DNA of 64,000 nt, from positions 372,001 through 436,000 of the forward strand of contig NZ_CP101655.1 in NCBI RefSeq assembly GCF_028830055.1, written 5' to 3'. The notes beneath the pieces are model-generated. The model was not told the DNA's origin. It made no database searches and saw only the letters and a list, made by a program, of their open reading frames with translations. The number at the start of each line of letters is the position of its first letter. Position 1 is the stretch's first letter. Both the position numbers and the translations under genes were made by a program. Origin of the DNA: Pseudomonas serboccidentalis (GTDB lineage: Bacteria > Pseudomonadota > Gammaproteobacteria > Pseudomonadales > Pseudomonadaceae). Below, one piece after another: positions 1-8,218 of the stretch.

Positions 1-655
<655 letters not shown>

Positions 656-3600
656 ATGTTGATCCTGCGCGGCGCTCCTGCCCTTTCTGCCTTTCGCCAC
701 AGCAAACTCCTTGAGCAACTGAGCCAGAAGGTTCCAGCTGTCAGTGGCCTGTATGCTGAATTCGCTCACTTCGCCGAAGTCACCGGCGTCCTGACCGGCG
801 ACGAACAGCAGGTGCTTGCGCGCCTTCTGAAGTACGGCCCAAGCGTTCCGGTACAAGAGCCGACCGGCCGTCTGTTTCTGGTGTTGCCGCGTTTCGGCAC
901 CATCTCGCCATGGTCGAGCAAGGCCAGCGACATCGCCCGCAACTGCGGCCTGAGCAAGATCCAGCGCCTGGAGCGCGGTATCGCGTTCTACGTGGCCGGT
1001 CAGTTCAGCGACACCGAAGCCCAGCAAATCGCCGACGTGCTGCATGACCGCATGACCCAGATCGTGCTGGGCAATCTGGAGCAGGCCGCCGGTCTGTTCA
1101 GCCACGCCGAGCCGAAGCCGCTGACCGCGATCGACATCCTCGGTGGCGGCCGCGCCGCGCTGGAAAAGGCCAACACCGAGCTGGGCCTGGCCCTGGCCGA
1201 AGACGAGATCGACTACCTGGTCAACGCCTTCAACGGCCTCAAGCGCAACCCGCACGACATCGAACTGATGATGTTCGCCCAGGCCAACTCCGAGCACTGC
1301 CGCCACAAGATCTTCAACGCCAGTTGGGATATTGACGGCCAGAGCCAGGAAAAAAGCCTGTTCGGCATGATCAAGAACACCTATCAGATGCACAGCGAAG
1401 GCGTGCTGTCCGCTTATAAGGACAACGCTTCGGTGATCGTCGGCAACGTCGCCGGCCGCTTCTTCCCGGATCCGGAAACCCGCCAGTACGGCGCGGTGCA
1501 AGAGCCGGTGCACATTCTGATGAAGGTCGAGACCCACAACCACCCGACGGCGATTGCCCCGTTCCCGGGCGCCTCCACAGGTTCCGGTGGCGAGATCCGC
1601 GACGAAGGTGCAACCGGTCGTGGCGCCAAGCCAAAGGCCGGCCTGACCGGTTTCACCGTGTCCAACCTGCAGATCCCGGGCTTCGAACAGCCGTGGGAAG
1701 TGCCGTACGGCAAGCCTGAGCGCATCGTCACCGCGCTGGACATCATGATCGAGGGCCCGCTCGGCGGCGCCGCGTTCAACAACGAATTCGGCCGTCCGGC
1801 CCTGACCGGCTACTTCCGTACCTTCGAACAGTCGATCACCACCCCGCACGGCGACGAAGTTCGTGGTTACCACAAGCCGATCATGCTGGCTGGCGGCATG
1901 GGCAACATCCGCGAAGAACACGTCAAGAAAGGCGAGATCGTGGTCGGCTCCAAGCTGATCGTCCTCGGCGGCCCGGCGATGCTGATCGGTCTGGGCGGCG
2001 GCGCCGCTTCCTCCATGGCCACCGGCACGAGCTCGGCGGATCTGGACTTCGCTTCCGTTCAGCGTGAAAACCCTGAGATGGAGCGTCGTTGCCAGGAAGT
2101 CATCGACCGTTGCTGGCAGCTGGGCGACAAGAACCCGATCAGCTTCATCCACGACGTGGGTGCGGGCGGTCTGTCCAACGCCTTCCCGGAACTGGTCAAC
2201 GACGGCGACCGCGGTGGCCGTTTCGAACTGCGCAACATTCCCAACGACGAGCCGGGCATGGCCCCGCACGAAATCTGGTCCAACGAATCCCAGGAACGTT
2301 ACGTTCTGGCGGTCGGCCCGGCCGACTTCGAGCGCTTCAAGGCGATCTGCGAACGTGAGCGCTGCCCGTTCGCCGTGGTCGGCGAAGCCACTGCCGAGCC
2401 GCAACTGACCGTGACCGACAGCCACTTCGGCAACAACCCGGTGGACATGCCGCTGGAAGTGTTGCTGGGCAAGGCCCCGCGCATGCACCGTTCGGTGGTT
2501 CGTGAAGCAGAACTGGGCGATGACTTCGATCCGTCGAACCTCGACATCACCGAGTCCATCGAACGCGTTCTGCATCACCCGGCCGTGGCGAGCAAGAGCT
2601 TCCTGATCACCATTGGCGACCGCACCATCACCGGCCTCGTGGCCCGTGACCAGATGGTTGGCCCATGGCAGGTTCCGGTGGCCGACGTGGCCGTCACCGC
2701 TACCAGCTTCGACGTTTACACCGGTGAAGCGATGGCAATGGGCGAGCGTACGCCGCTGGCACTGCTGGACGCCCCGGCGTCGGGCCGCATGGCCATTGGC
2801 GAAACCCTGACCAACATCGCCGCTTCGCGCATCAACAAGATCTCCGACATCAAACTGTCGGCGAACTGGATGTCCGCCGCCGGTCACCCGGGTGAAGACG
2901 CACGTCTGTACGACACCGTGAAAGCGGTCGGTATGGAACTGTGCCCTGAGCTGGGCATCACCATCCCGGTGGGCAAGGACTCGATGTCCATGGCCACCCG
3001 CTGGAACGACAACGGCGAAGAAAAAACCGTGACCTCGCCGATGTCGCTGATCGTGACCGGTTTCGCCCCAGTGGCTGACGTGCGTCAGACCCTGACGCCG
3101 GAACTGCGCATGGACAAGGGCACCACCGACCTGATCCTGATCGACCTCGGTCGCGGCCAGAACCGCATGGGTGCCTCGATCCTTGCTCAGGTACACGGCA
3201 AGCTCGGCAAGCAGGCGCCGGACGTCGATGACGCCGAAGACCTGAAAGCCTTCTTCGCTGTCATTCAGGGCCTCAACGCCGACGGTCACCTGCTGGCTTA
3301 CCACGACCGTTCCGACGGTGGTCTGCTGACCTCCGTGGTGGAAATGGCCTTCGCCGGTCACTGCGGTCTGAGCCTGAACCTGGACAGCGTTGCCGAAAAC
3401 TCGGCAGAAATCGCTGCGATCCTGTTCAACGAAGAGCTGGGTGCGGTCATCCAGGTTCGTCAGGACGCCACCCCGGACATCCTCGCGCAGTTCAGCGCGG
3501 CCGGTCTGGGCGACTGCGTGTCGGTGATCGGTCAGCCGATCAACAACGGCCAGATCAACATCACCTTCAACGGTGACACCGTGTTCGAAGGCCAGCGTCG

Positions 3601-4552
3601 TCTGCTGCAACGTCAGTGGGCCGAGACCAGCTACCAGATCCAGCGTCTGCGCGACAACGCCGACTGCGCCGAGCAAGAGTTCGACGCGCTGCTGGAAGAA
3701 GACAACCCGGGCCTGAGCGTCAAGCTAAGCTACGACGTCAACCAGGACATCGCCGCGCCTTACATCAAGAAAGGCATCCGCCCACAGGTGGCCGTGCTGC
3801 GTGAGCAGGGCGTCAACGGTCAGGTGGAAATGGCGGCCGCATTCGACCGCGCCGGTTTCAACGCGATCGACGTGCACATGAGCGACATTCTGGCCGGCCG
3901 CGTCGACCTGAACGAGTTCAAAGGTCTGGTGGCGTGCGGTGGTTTCTCCTACGGCGACGTGCTCGGCGCCGGTGAGGGCTGGGCCAAGTCCGCGCTGTTC
4001 AACAGCCGCGCTCGCGATGCCTTCCAGGGCTTCTTCGAACGTAATGACAGCTTCACCCTCGGCGTGTGCAACGGTTGCCAGATGATGTCCAACCTGCACG
4101 AGCTGATCCCGGGCAGTGAGTTCTGGCCGCACTTCGTGCGCAACCGCTCCGAGCAGTTCGAAGCGCGTGTGGCGATGGTGCAGATCCAGGAATCGAACTC
4201 GATCTTCCTGCAGGGTATGGCCGGTTCGCGCATGCCGATCGCCATTGCTCACGGTGAAGGTCATGCCGAATTCTCCAGCGAAGAAGCACTGCTGGAAGCC
4301 GATCTGTCCGGTTGCGTGGCGATGCGTTTCGTCGACAACCACGGCAAGGTCACCGAAGCCTACCCGGCCAACCCGAACGGTTCGCCGCGCGGGATCACCG
4401 GTCTCACCAGCCGTGATGGCCGTGTGACGATCATGATGCCGCACCCGGAGCGTGTGTTCCGCGCCGTGCAGAACTCGTGGCGTTCGGAAGACTGGACCGA
4501 GGACGCTCCTTGGATGCGCATGTTCCGTAATGCGCGCGTCTGGGTGAACTAA
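656..4552 (+). CDS. purL: Phosphoribosylformylglycinamidine synthase (FGAR amidotransferase)
   Basis: This 1298-residue protein is the large single-chain PurL of proteobacteria. It converts FGAR, glutamine and ATP to FGAM, the fourth step of de novo purine synthesis, in the cytoplasm. The N-terminal third includes the linker region with [14 protein letters not shown] near residue 205. The central part carries two AIRS-like ATP-binding halves ([19 protein letters not shown] near 295, then [12 protein letters not shown] near 770). The C-terminal glutaminase domain has the nucleophile in [10 protein letters not shown] near residue 1137 and the His/Glu pair in PHPERVF near 1262. The start at 656 follows a weak GAGG site. 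The length is normal and no frame problem is seen. Confidence 0.98.
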   Translation: MLILRGAPALSAFRHSKLLEQLSQKVPAVSGLYAEFAHFAEVTGVLTGDEQQVLARLLKYGPSVPVQEPTGRLFLVLPRFGTISPWSSKASDIARNCGLSKIQRLERGIAFYVAGQFSDTEAQQIADVLHDRMTQIVLGNLEQAAGLFSHAEPKPLTAIDILGGGRAALEKANTELGLALAEDEIDYLVNAFNGLKRNPHDIELMMFAQANSEHCRHKIFNASWDIDGQSQEKSLFGMIKNTYQMHSEGVLSAYKDNASVIVGNVAGRFFPDPETRQYGAVQEPVHILMKVETHNHPTAIAPFPGASTGSGGEIRDEGATGRGAKPKAGLTGFTVSNLQIPGFEQPWEVPYGKPERIVTALDIMIEGPLGGAAFNNEFGRPALTGYFRTFEQSITTPHGDEVRGYHKPIMLAGGMGNIREEHVKKGEIVVGSKLIVLGGPAMLIGLGGGAASSMATGTSSADLDFASVQRENPEMERRCQEVIDRCWQLGDKNPISFIHDVGAGGLSNAFPELVNDGDRGGRFELRNIPNDEPGMAPHEIWSNESQERYVLAVGPADFERFKAICERERCPFAVVGEATAEPQLTVTDSHFGNNPVDMPLEVLLGKAPRMHRSVVREAELGDDFDPSNLDITESIERVLHHPAVASKSFLITIGDRTITGLVARDQMVGPWQVPVADVAVTATSFDVYTGEAMAMGERTPLALLDAPASGRMAIGETLTNIAASRINKISDIKLSANWMSAAGHPGEDARLYDTVKAVGMELCPELGITIPVGKDSMSMATRWNDNGEEKTVTSPMSLIVTGFAPVADVRQTLTPELRMDKGTTDLILIDLGRGQNRMGASILAQVHGKLGKQAPDVDDAEDLKAFFAVIQGLNADGHLLAYHDRSDGGLLTSVVEMAFAGHCGLSLNLDSVAENSAEIAAILFNEELGAVIQVRQDATPDILAQFSAAGLGDCVSVIGQPINNGQINITFNGDTVFEGQRRLLQRQWAETSYQIQRLRDNADCAEQEFDALLEEDNPGLSVKLSYDVNQDIAAPYIKKGIRPQVAVLREQGVNGQVEMAAAFDRAGFNAIDVHMSDILAGRVDLNEFKGLVACGGFSYGDVLGAGEGWAKSALFNSRARDAFQGFFERNDSFTLGVCNGCQMMSNLHELIPGSEFWPHFVRNRSEQFEARVAMVQIQESNSIFLQGMAGSRMPIAIAHGEGHAEFSSEEALLEADLSGCVAMRFVDNHGKVTEAYPANPNGSPRGITGLTSRDGRVTIMMPHPERVFRAVQNSWRSEDWTEDAPWMRMFRNARVWVN

Positions 4553-4557
4553 GGCCT

Positions 4558-4869
4558 GTGTACAAGCTGGCGTTTTTTGTTCCTGACAGTCATGTCGAGG
4601 TGGTCAAAGGGGCTGTGTTCGCTGCGGGTGGTGGGCGGATCGGTGACTATGACCACTGTGCGTGGCAGGTGCTCGGTCTGGGCCAGTTTCGTCCGTTGGA
4701 CGGCAGTCAGCCGTTTATTGGGCAAGCAGGGCAGGTCGAGCAAGTTGAGGAATGGAAGGTTGAGCTTGTCGTTTGTGACGAGTTGATTCGTGATGTGGTG
4801 GCGGCTTTGAAGTTGAGCCACCCTTACGAGACGCCGGCTTATGAGGTGTGGCGGTTGGAAGATTTCTGA
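4558..4869 (+). CDS. Small NIF3-like (YqfO-type) protein
   Basis: This 103-residue protein starts with GTG five bases after the purL stop, so it is probably co-transcribed and translationally coupled with it. Its features (MYKLAFFVPDSHVEVVKGAVFAAGGGRIGDYDHCAW, split here by me as MYKLAFFVPDSHVE and GAGRIGDYDHCAW-like, and the ending LSHPYETPAYEVW) match the small standalone domain that is inserted in some NIF3/YqfO proteins, related to the CutA/PII fold. The HPYETPAYE motif near residue 85 is the family signature. The biochemical function is not established. It sits directly behind purL in other pseudomonads too, as far as I recall. Confidence 0.85.
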   Translation: MYKLAFFVPDSHVEVVKGAVFAAGGGRIGDYDHCAWQVLGLGQFRPLDGSQPFIGQAGQVEQVEEWKVELVVCDELIRDVVAALKLSHPYETPAYEVWRLEDF

Positions 4870-4886
4870 TAACCGCTTATTACAAG

Positions 4887-4922
4887 AAACCCGCAGATGA
4901 GTGATTGTCTGCGGGTTTTTTG
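4887..4922 (+). terminator. Rho-independent terminator behind purL and the NIF3-like gene
   Basis: An 11-base arm starting AAACCCGCAGA (4887-4897) is followed by a 10-base loop and its complement at 4908-4918, then a run of T. It ends the purL transcription unit. Confidence 0.85.
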
Positions 4923-4941
4923 TTGCCTGCGATTTGCTTTT

Positions 4942-4971
4942 CTGTAGGAGTGAGCCTGCTCGCGATGGCGC
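4942..4971. repeat. Single REP element (GAGCCTGCTCGCGA family)
   Basis: One copy of the TGTAGGAGTGAGCCTGCTCG palindrome without a partner in inverted orientation. Related copies occur at 18695, 27040, 42592 and 57070. Confidence 0.75.
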
Positions 4972-5024
4972 CCTGACAGACGACCATGCTCTGTCTGATT
5001 GAGTGAATATCCGTTTCTTCGGGT

Positions 5025-5330
5025 GCTGCGGCTGGCGGTTTCGCCCTTACGGCGACTCACTTTTTTTCAAACGCCAAAAAAAGTAAGCAAAAAACGCTTG
5101 CTCCTACGTACGGCCCGCTCGCTGGGGCTCGGGGTTTCTTCGCTCCGGGATCCATCCGGGCGCAGCGTCTACGGTTTGCTTCGCTGCACCTCCTCTCGCT
5201 GTGTTTGGCTGCGCCAAACGGTCGCTGCGCTCCCACGCCCGGATCAATCCCTCCACTCAGCCTTCCGACGTCGCCCGTGGATCAAGATCAAGAGCTGCAG
5301 CCGAGCTAACGCTCATCCTGTTGAGTGGTG
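5025..5330. repeat. Long dispersed intergenic repeat, non-coding
   Basis: This stretch has no credible gene. It contains the block GGCGACTCAC followed by T and A tracts (AAAAAAAGTAAGCAAAAAAC around 5075) and several short hairpins, for example GTTTGGC at 5203-5209 pairing with GCCAAAC at 5213-5219 and CCGG pairs around 5144-5160. I recognise this block as an intergenic repeat found many times in fluorescens-group and related Pseudomonas genomes; this is recall, not a search. Short open frames through it are artefacts of the repeat. Confidence 0.55.
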
Positions 5331-5359
5331 AGAGGCGGATGCGGTCTGCTGTTGATTTC

Positions 5360-5520
5360 TGTGGGAGCTGGTTTGCCAGCGATGGCGGCCTGACAGCCGA
5401 CCAATCTCTAGCTGATGCAGTACTCACCTGTAGGAGCTGCCGAAGGCTGCGATCTTTTGATCTTGCCTTTGATTGTGGAAAGCCAAAGTCAAAAGATCGC
5501 AGCCTTCGGCAGCTCCTACA
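5360..5520. repeat. REP singlet plus REPIN (copy A of a duplicated unit)
   Basis: A GTGGGAGCTGGTTTGCCAGC palindrome at 5361-5385 is followed about 45 bases later by a REPIN at 5429-5520: TGTAGGAGCTGCCGAAGGCT, a 30-base middle, and the same REP inverted. The 92 bases 5429-5520 are identical to 6367-6458, and the preceding singlet is similar to the one at 6299, so this is one half of a duplicated unit. Confidence 0.9.
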
Positions 5521-5583
5521 GGGAGATGTTTGTGTTTAAGGGTGTGTGGAATTGCCAGAACCTTCCCACAAGGTTTTCAGGTT

Positions 5584-5860
5584 GTCCGTCGGACGCTCGC
5601 TCTCTAGGCTTTGTCTGTCGCTGCCAATTCAGCGACCGGGCGTGAGATCCCCGGCTATTCATTTGGATACTTGTGCATATCCCTCCATAATCGCTGCCAG
5701 CTTAAACTGTCGCGATTCTCTATGGCGGCTGTGTGCGGGTGGACGAATGTCCTGCCGGGTTTATCCATACCGGTGATCTCACCCCGTACATGGCTGCCAC
5801 CTTTTCTCCGAGTGAGATCGGGAATAAGTGGCTCTCGCACTTATTAGAGGAAGTTGAAAC
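5584..5860 (+). promoter_or_regulatory. Structured 5' leader of the DUF6124 gene, candidate RNA switch
   Basis: The 280 bases before the gene hold nested inverted repeats. A 7-bp hairpin has stems 5617-5623 and 5630-5636. GTGAGATC at 5642-5649 plus CCGG at 5651-5654 pairs with CCGG at 5770-5773 and GATCTCAC at 5775-5782, with one internal mismatch. The same GATCTCAC can instead pair with a second GTGAGATC at 5812-5819. An 8-bp perfect hairpin (5823-5830 with 5838-5845) ends just before the ribosome binding site at 5846-5852. Bases 5758-5768 can pair with 5861-5871, which is the start codon and next codons (9 Watson-Crick and 2 G-U pairs). The start-masking helix can coexist with the second pairing but not, without a pseudoknot, with the first. 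The regulatory role is an inference. Confidence 0.5.
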
Positions 5861-6223
5861 ATGGATAAGCTAATCCCCGATCCACCCCCCGAAACCACCA
5901 CACCACTCGCCGAAGCCATCCGCGCCGAAGACCTCACCAAAAACCGCGAAGCCATCAAACGCGCCCTCGATTTCTACCTCAGCCCCGAACCACAAAAGCC
6001 ACGCCAACCGAGCACGATGTTCCTCGTCCACCCCGGCGTCGACACCGAAAGCCTGCTCGCCCACGCCTACGAATCGTTGGCCTCAGCAAACGCTATGGCC
6101 AGCAATTTCGCCAACGAACTCAACGGCCTGCAACGCAGCACGGCGTTGGCGATCCAGCAAATCGTCATGCTCGCCGAACTGTCGGTAAACCGGGCGCTGG
6201 ACCGGGTTGATCCACGGACCTGA
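5861..6223 (+). CDS. DUF6124 family protein (unknown function)
   Basis: A 120-residue soluble protein with a proline-rich start (MDKLIPDPPPETTTP), a helical middle (NREAIKRALDFYL) and the core SLLAHAYESLASANAMAS near residues 68-85, ending in a helix with MLAELSVNRALD. I recognise the pattern as DUF6124 (older labels DUF3077), a small family that pseudomonads carry in several copies. No catalytic residues, signal peptide or membrane segments are visible. The ribosome site AGAGGAAG at 5846-5853 fits the ATG. The gene is alone, behind an elaborate leader and between two identical REPINs, which suggests an accessory module rather than a housekeeping operon. Confidence 0.8.
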   Translation: MDKLIPDPPPETTTPLAEAIRAEDLTKNREAIKRALDFYLSPEPQKPRQPSTMFLVHPGVDTESLLAHAYESLASANAMASNFANELNGLQRSTALAIQQIVMLAELSVNRALDRVDPRT

Positions 6224-6241
6224 GCACCGCGTCATCGTTCA

Positions 6242-6327
6242 TCGCCAGCAGGCTGGCTCCCACACGTCGTGCACGATTTTGAGAACACTGCACAACCTGT
6301 GGGAGCCTGGCTTGCCAGCGATGGCGG
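6242..6327. repeat. REPIN of the TGTGGGAGCC...GCCAGCGATGGCG type
   Basis: Two inverted REPs (CGCCAGCAGGCTGGCTCCCA at 6243-6262 and GTGGGAGCCTGGCTTGCCAG at 6300-6319) face each other around a 35-base middle, immediately behind the DUF6124 gene. Confidence 0.8.
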
Positions 6328-6366
6328 TCTGCTAACCGACCTGATTCTTTAGGTTGATCGCTTGCA

Positions 6367-6458
6367 TGTAGGAGCTGCCGAAGGCTGCGATCTTTTGATC
6401 TTGCCTTTGATTGTGGAAAGCCAAAGTCAAAAGATCGCAGCCTTCGGCAGCTCCTACA
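6367..6458. repeat. REPIN, identical to 5429-5520 (copy B)
   Basis: All 92 bases match copy A. It lies 10 bases beyond the nagE stop codon on the other strand, so it may also act as a 3' end structure for the nag transcript. Confidence 0.92.
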
Positions 6459-6467
6459 GTGGACGGT

Positions 6468-8183
6468 TCAGACCTTGGCGCTGATTTCACTCCGGTTCAC
6501 CAACGCCTCAATCGCCCCACTCAAACCCGCCGCTTTCTCGCCAATCAACAAATGCCAGACCCCGCCTTCCAACTGACTGACGCCCTGACACCCCAAGTCT
6601 TTCAACCGAGCCTCGGACAAAACTTTGCCGTCCGCCAGTTGCAGACGAATACGGGTCAGGGCGATGCAGTCCAGTTGCAGTACATTCTCGCTACCACCCA
6701 GTGCTGTCAGCCATTGCTGGGCTTGCGGTGCAGTGACCAATGCAGCTTTCGATTCCTCTACGACCACCGCTGGCGCAGCCACCAACGCACGCCCCAACGC
6801 CGGCATCGCCAGGCGAATCTCATCAGCAATGCTGTCGGCCATCGGCCCGACCACCACCTGTAAACTGCCGCCCTTGCCCGGACGCACAACCGCCATCGCA
6901 CCCAGCGCTTTCAGATCGGCATCGGATGCTTTGTTGCGATCCACCATCTCCAGGCGCAGACGGGTCGTGCAGGCGCCGACGGTGACCAGGTTCTCGGCAC
7001 CGCCCAAGGCCTTGATGTACGCAGCCGCACGTTCGTTTTCTGTCAGCACCGATTTCTCGGCAGTGGCTACATCCTCACGCCCCGGCGTCTTCAGATTGAA
7101 ACGACGAATACAGAAATCAAACACCGCGTAATACACCACGGCGTAAGCCAGCCCGACCGGAATCACCAACCAGCCATTGGTCGAGCGTCCCCAGCCCAGC
7201 ACCATGTCGATGAACCCGCCCGAGAAGGTAAAGCCCAGATGGATGTTCAGCGCATTGGTGATCGCCATCGACAACCCGGTCAGCAACGCATGCAGCAGAA
7301 ACAGCAGCGGCGCTAAAAACATGAAGGCGAATTCGATGGGTTCGGTCACGCCGGTGAGGAACGATGTCAGCGCCATCGACAGGAAGATCCCGCCCATGAC
7401 CTTGCGGCGCTCTGGCAGGGCGTTGCGGTACATCGCCAGGCATGCAGCGGGCAGGCCGAAGATCATCATCGGGAACATGCCGGTCATGAACTGGCCGCCC
7501 TTCGGATCGCCGGCGAAGTAGCGCGACAGGTCGCCAGTGACCAGTGCGCCGGTGGTCGGGTCGGTGAAGTTGCCGAACACGAACCACGCCATGTTGTTGA
7601 GGATGTGGTGCAGGCCAGTCACGATCAGCAGGCGGTTGAACACGCCAAAGACGAAGGCACCGAGGCTGCCGCTTTCCATCATCAAGGCGCCGAAGCTGTT
7701 GATGCCGTGCTGGATCGGCGGCCAGATGTAGCCGAACACCACGCCCAGAGCGACCGCGGCAAAACCCGTAACGATCGGCACGAAGCGCCGGCCGCCGAAG
7801 AACGCCAGATACTCCGGCAGCTTGATGTCCTTGAAGCGGTTGTACAGCGCGCCGGCCATCAGGCCGCTGACGATCCCGGCGAGCATGCCCATGTTGATGC
7901 TCGCGTCGAGCACCTTGAGCGTGGAGATCATCACCAGATAACCGATCACCCCGGCCAGACCGGCGGTGCCGTTGTTGTCCTTGGCGAAACCGACGGCGAT
8001 GCCGATGGCGAAAATCATCGCCAGGTTGGCGAAGATCACTTGCCCGGCATCGTGGATGATCGCGATGTTCAGCAGGTCGGTGTCACCCAGACGCAGCAGC
8101 AGGCCGGCAATCGGCAGGATCGCGATTGGCAGCATCAGCGCACGGCCGAGGCGTTGCAGGCCTTCGATGAAGAGTTGATACAT
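6468..8183 (-). CDS. nagE: PTS N-acetylglucosamine transporter, IIC-IIB with a second degenerate IIB domain
   Basis: This 571-residue membrane protein imports and phosphorylates N-acetylglucosamine. Residues 1-365 form the glucose/GlcNAc-family IIC domain with about ten hydrophobic segments and motifs such as ITGLHHILNN-like VTGLHHILNNMAWF near 190 and GVTEPIEFAFMF near 280. A IIB domain follows at about 385-460 with the phosphorylated cysteine in GACTTRLRL. A second IIB-like repeat at about 490-565 (LTALGGSENVLQ) has DCIALTRIRL, where the cysteine is displaced from the TRxR motif, so it probably cannot be phosphorylated in the normal way. It is the last gene of the nag operon, 35 bases after nagF, which supplies IIA, HPr and EI. 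Confidence 0.93.
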   Translation of the reverse strand: MYQLFIEGLQRLGRALMLPIAILPIAGLLLRLGDTDLLNIAIIHDAGQVIFANLAMIFAIGIAVGFAKDNNGTAGLAGVIGYLVMISTLKVLDASINMGMLAGIVSGLMAGALYNRFKDIKLPEYLAFFGGRRFVPIVTGFAAVALGVVFGYIWPPIQHGINSFGALMMESGSLGAFVFGVFNRLLIVTGLHHILNNMAWFVFGNFTDPTTGALVTGDLSRYFAGDPKGGQFMTGMFPMMIFGLPAACLAMYRNALPERRKVMGGIFLSMALTSFLTGVTEPIEFAFMFLAPLLFLLHALLTGLSMAITNALNIHLGFTFSGGFIDMVLGWGRSTNGWLVIPVGLAYAVVYYAVFDFCIRRFNLKTPGREDVATAEKSVLTENERAAAYIKALGGAENLVTVGACTTRLRLEMVDRNKASDADLKALGAMAVVRPGKGGSLQVVVGPMADSIADEIRLAMPALGRALVAAPAVVVEESKAALVTAPQAQQWLTALGGSENVLQLDCIALTRIRLQLADGKVLSEARLKDLGCQGVSQLEGGVWHLLIGEKAAGLSGAIEALVNRSEISAKV

Positions 8184-8218
8184 GGTGGTTCTCCCTGCTC
8201 TTTATAGAGAGCTTGTTG

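Noticed and set aside
5201..5847. Several short open frames before the DUF6124 gene
   Set aside because: They run through a dispersed repeat, a REPIN and the structured leader; none has a ribosome site or domain.
5360..6458. Repeated units that might be taken for a CRISPR array
   Set aside because: The repeats are palindromic REP pairs of unequal spacing with only a few copies, and no cas genes are present.
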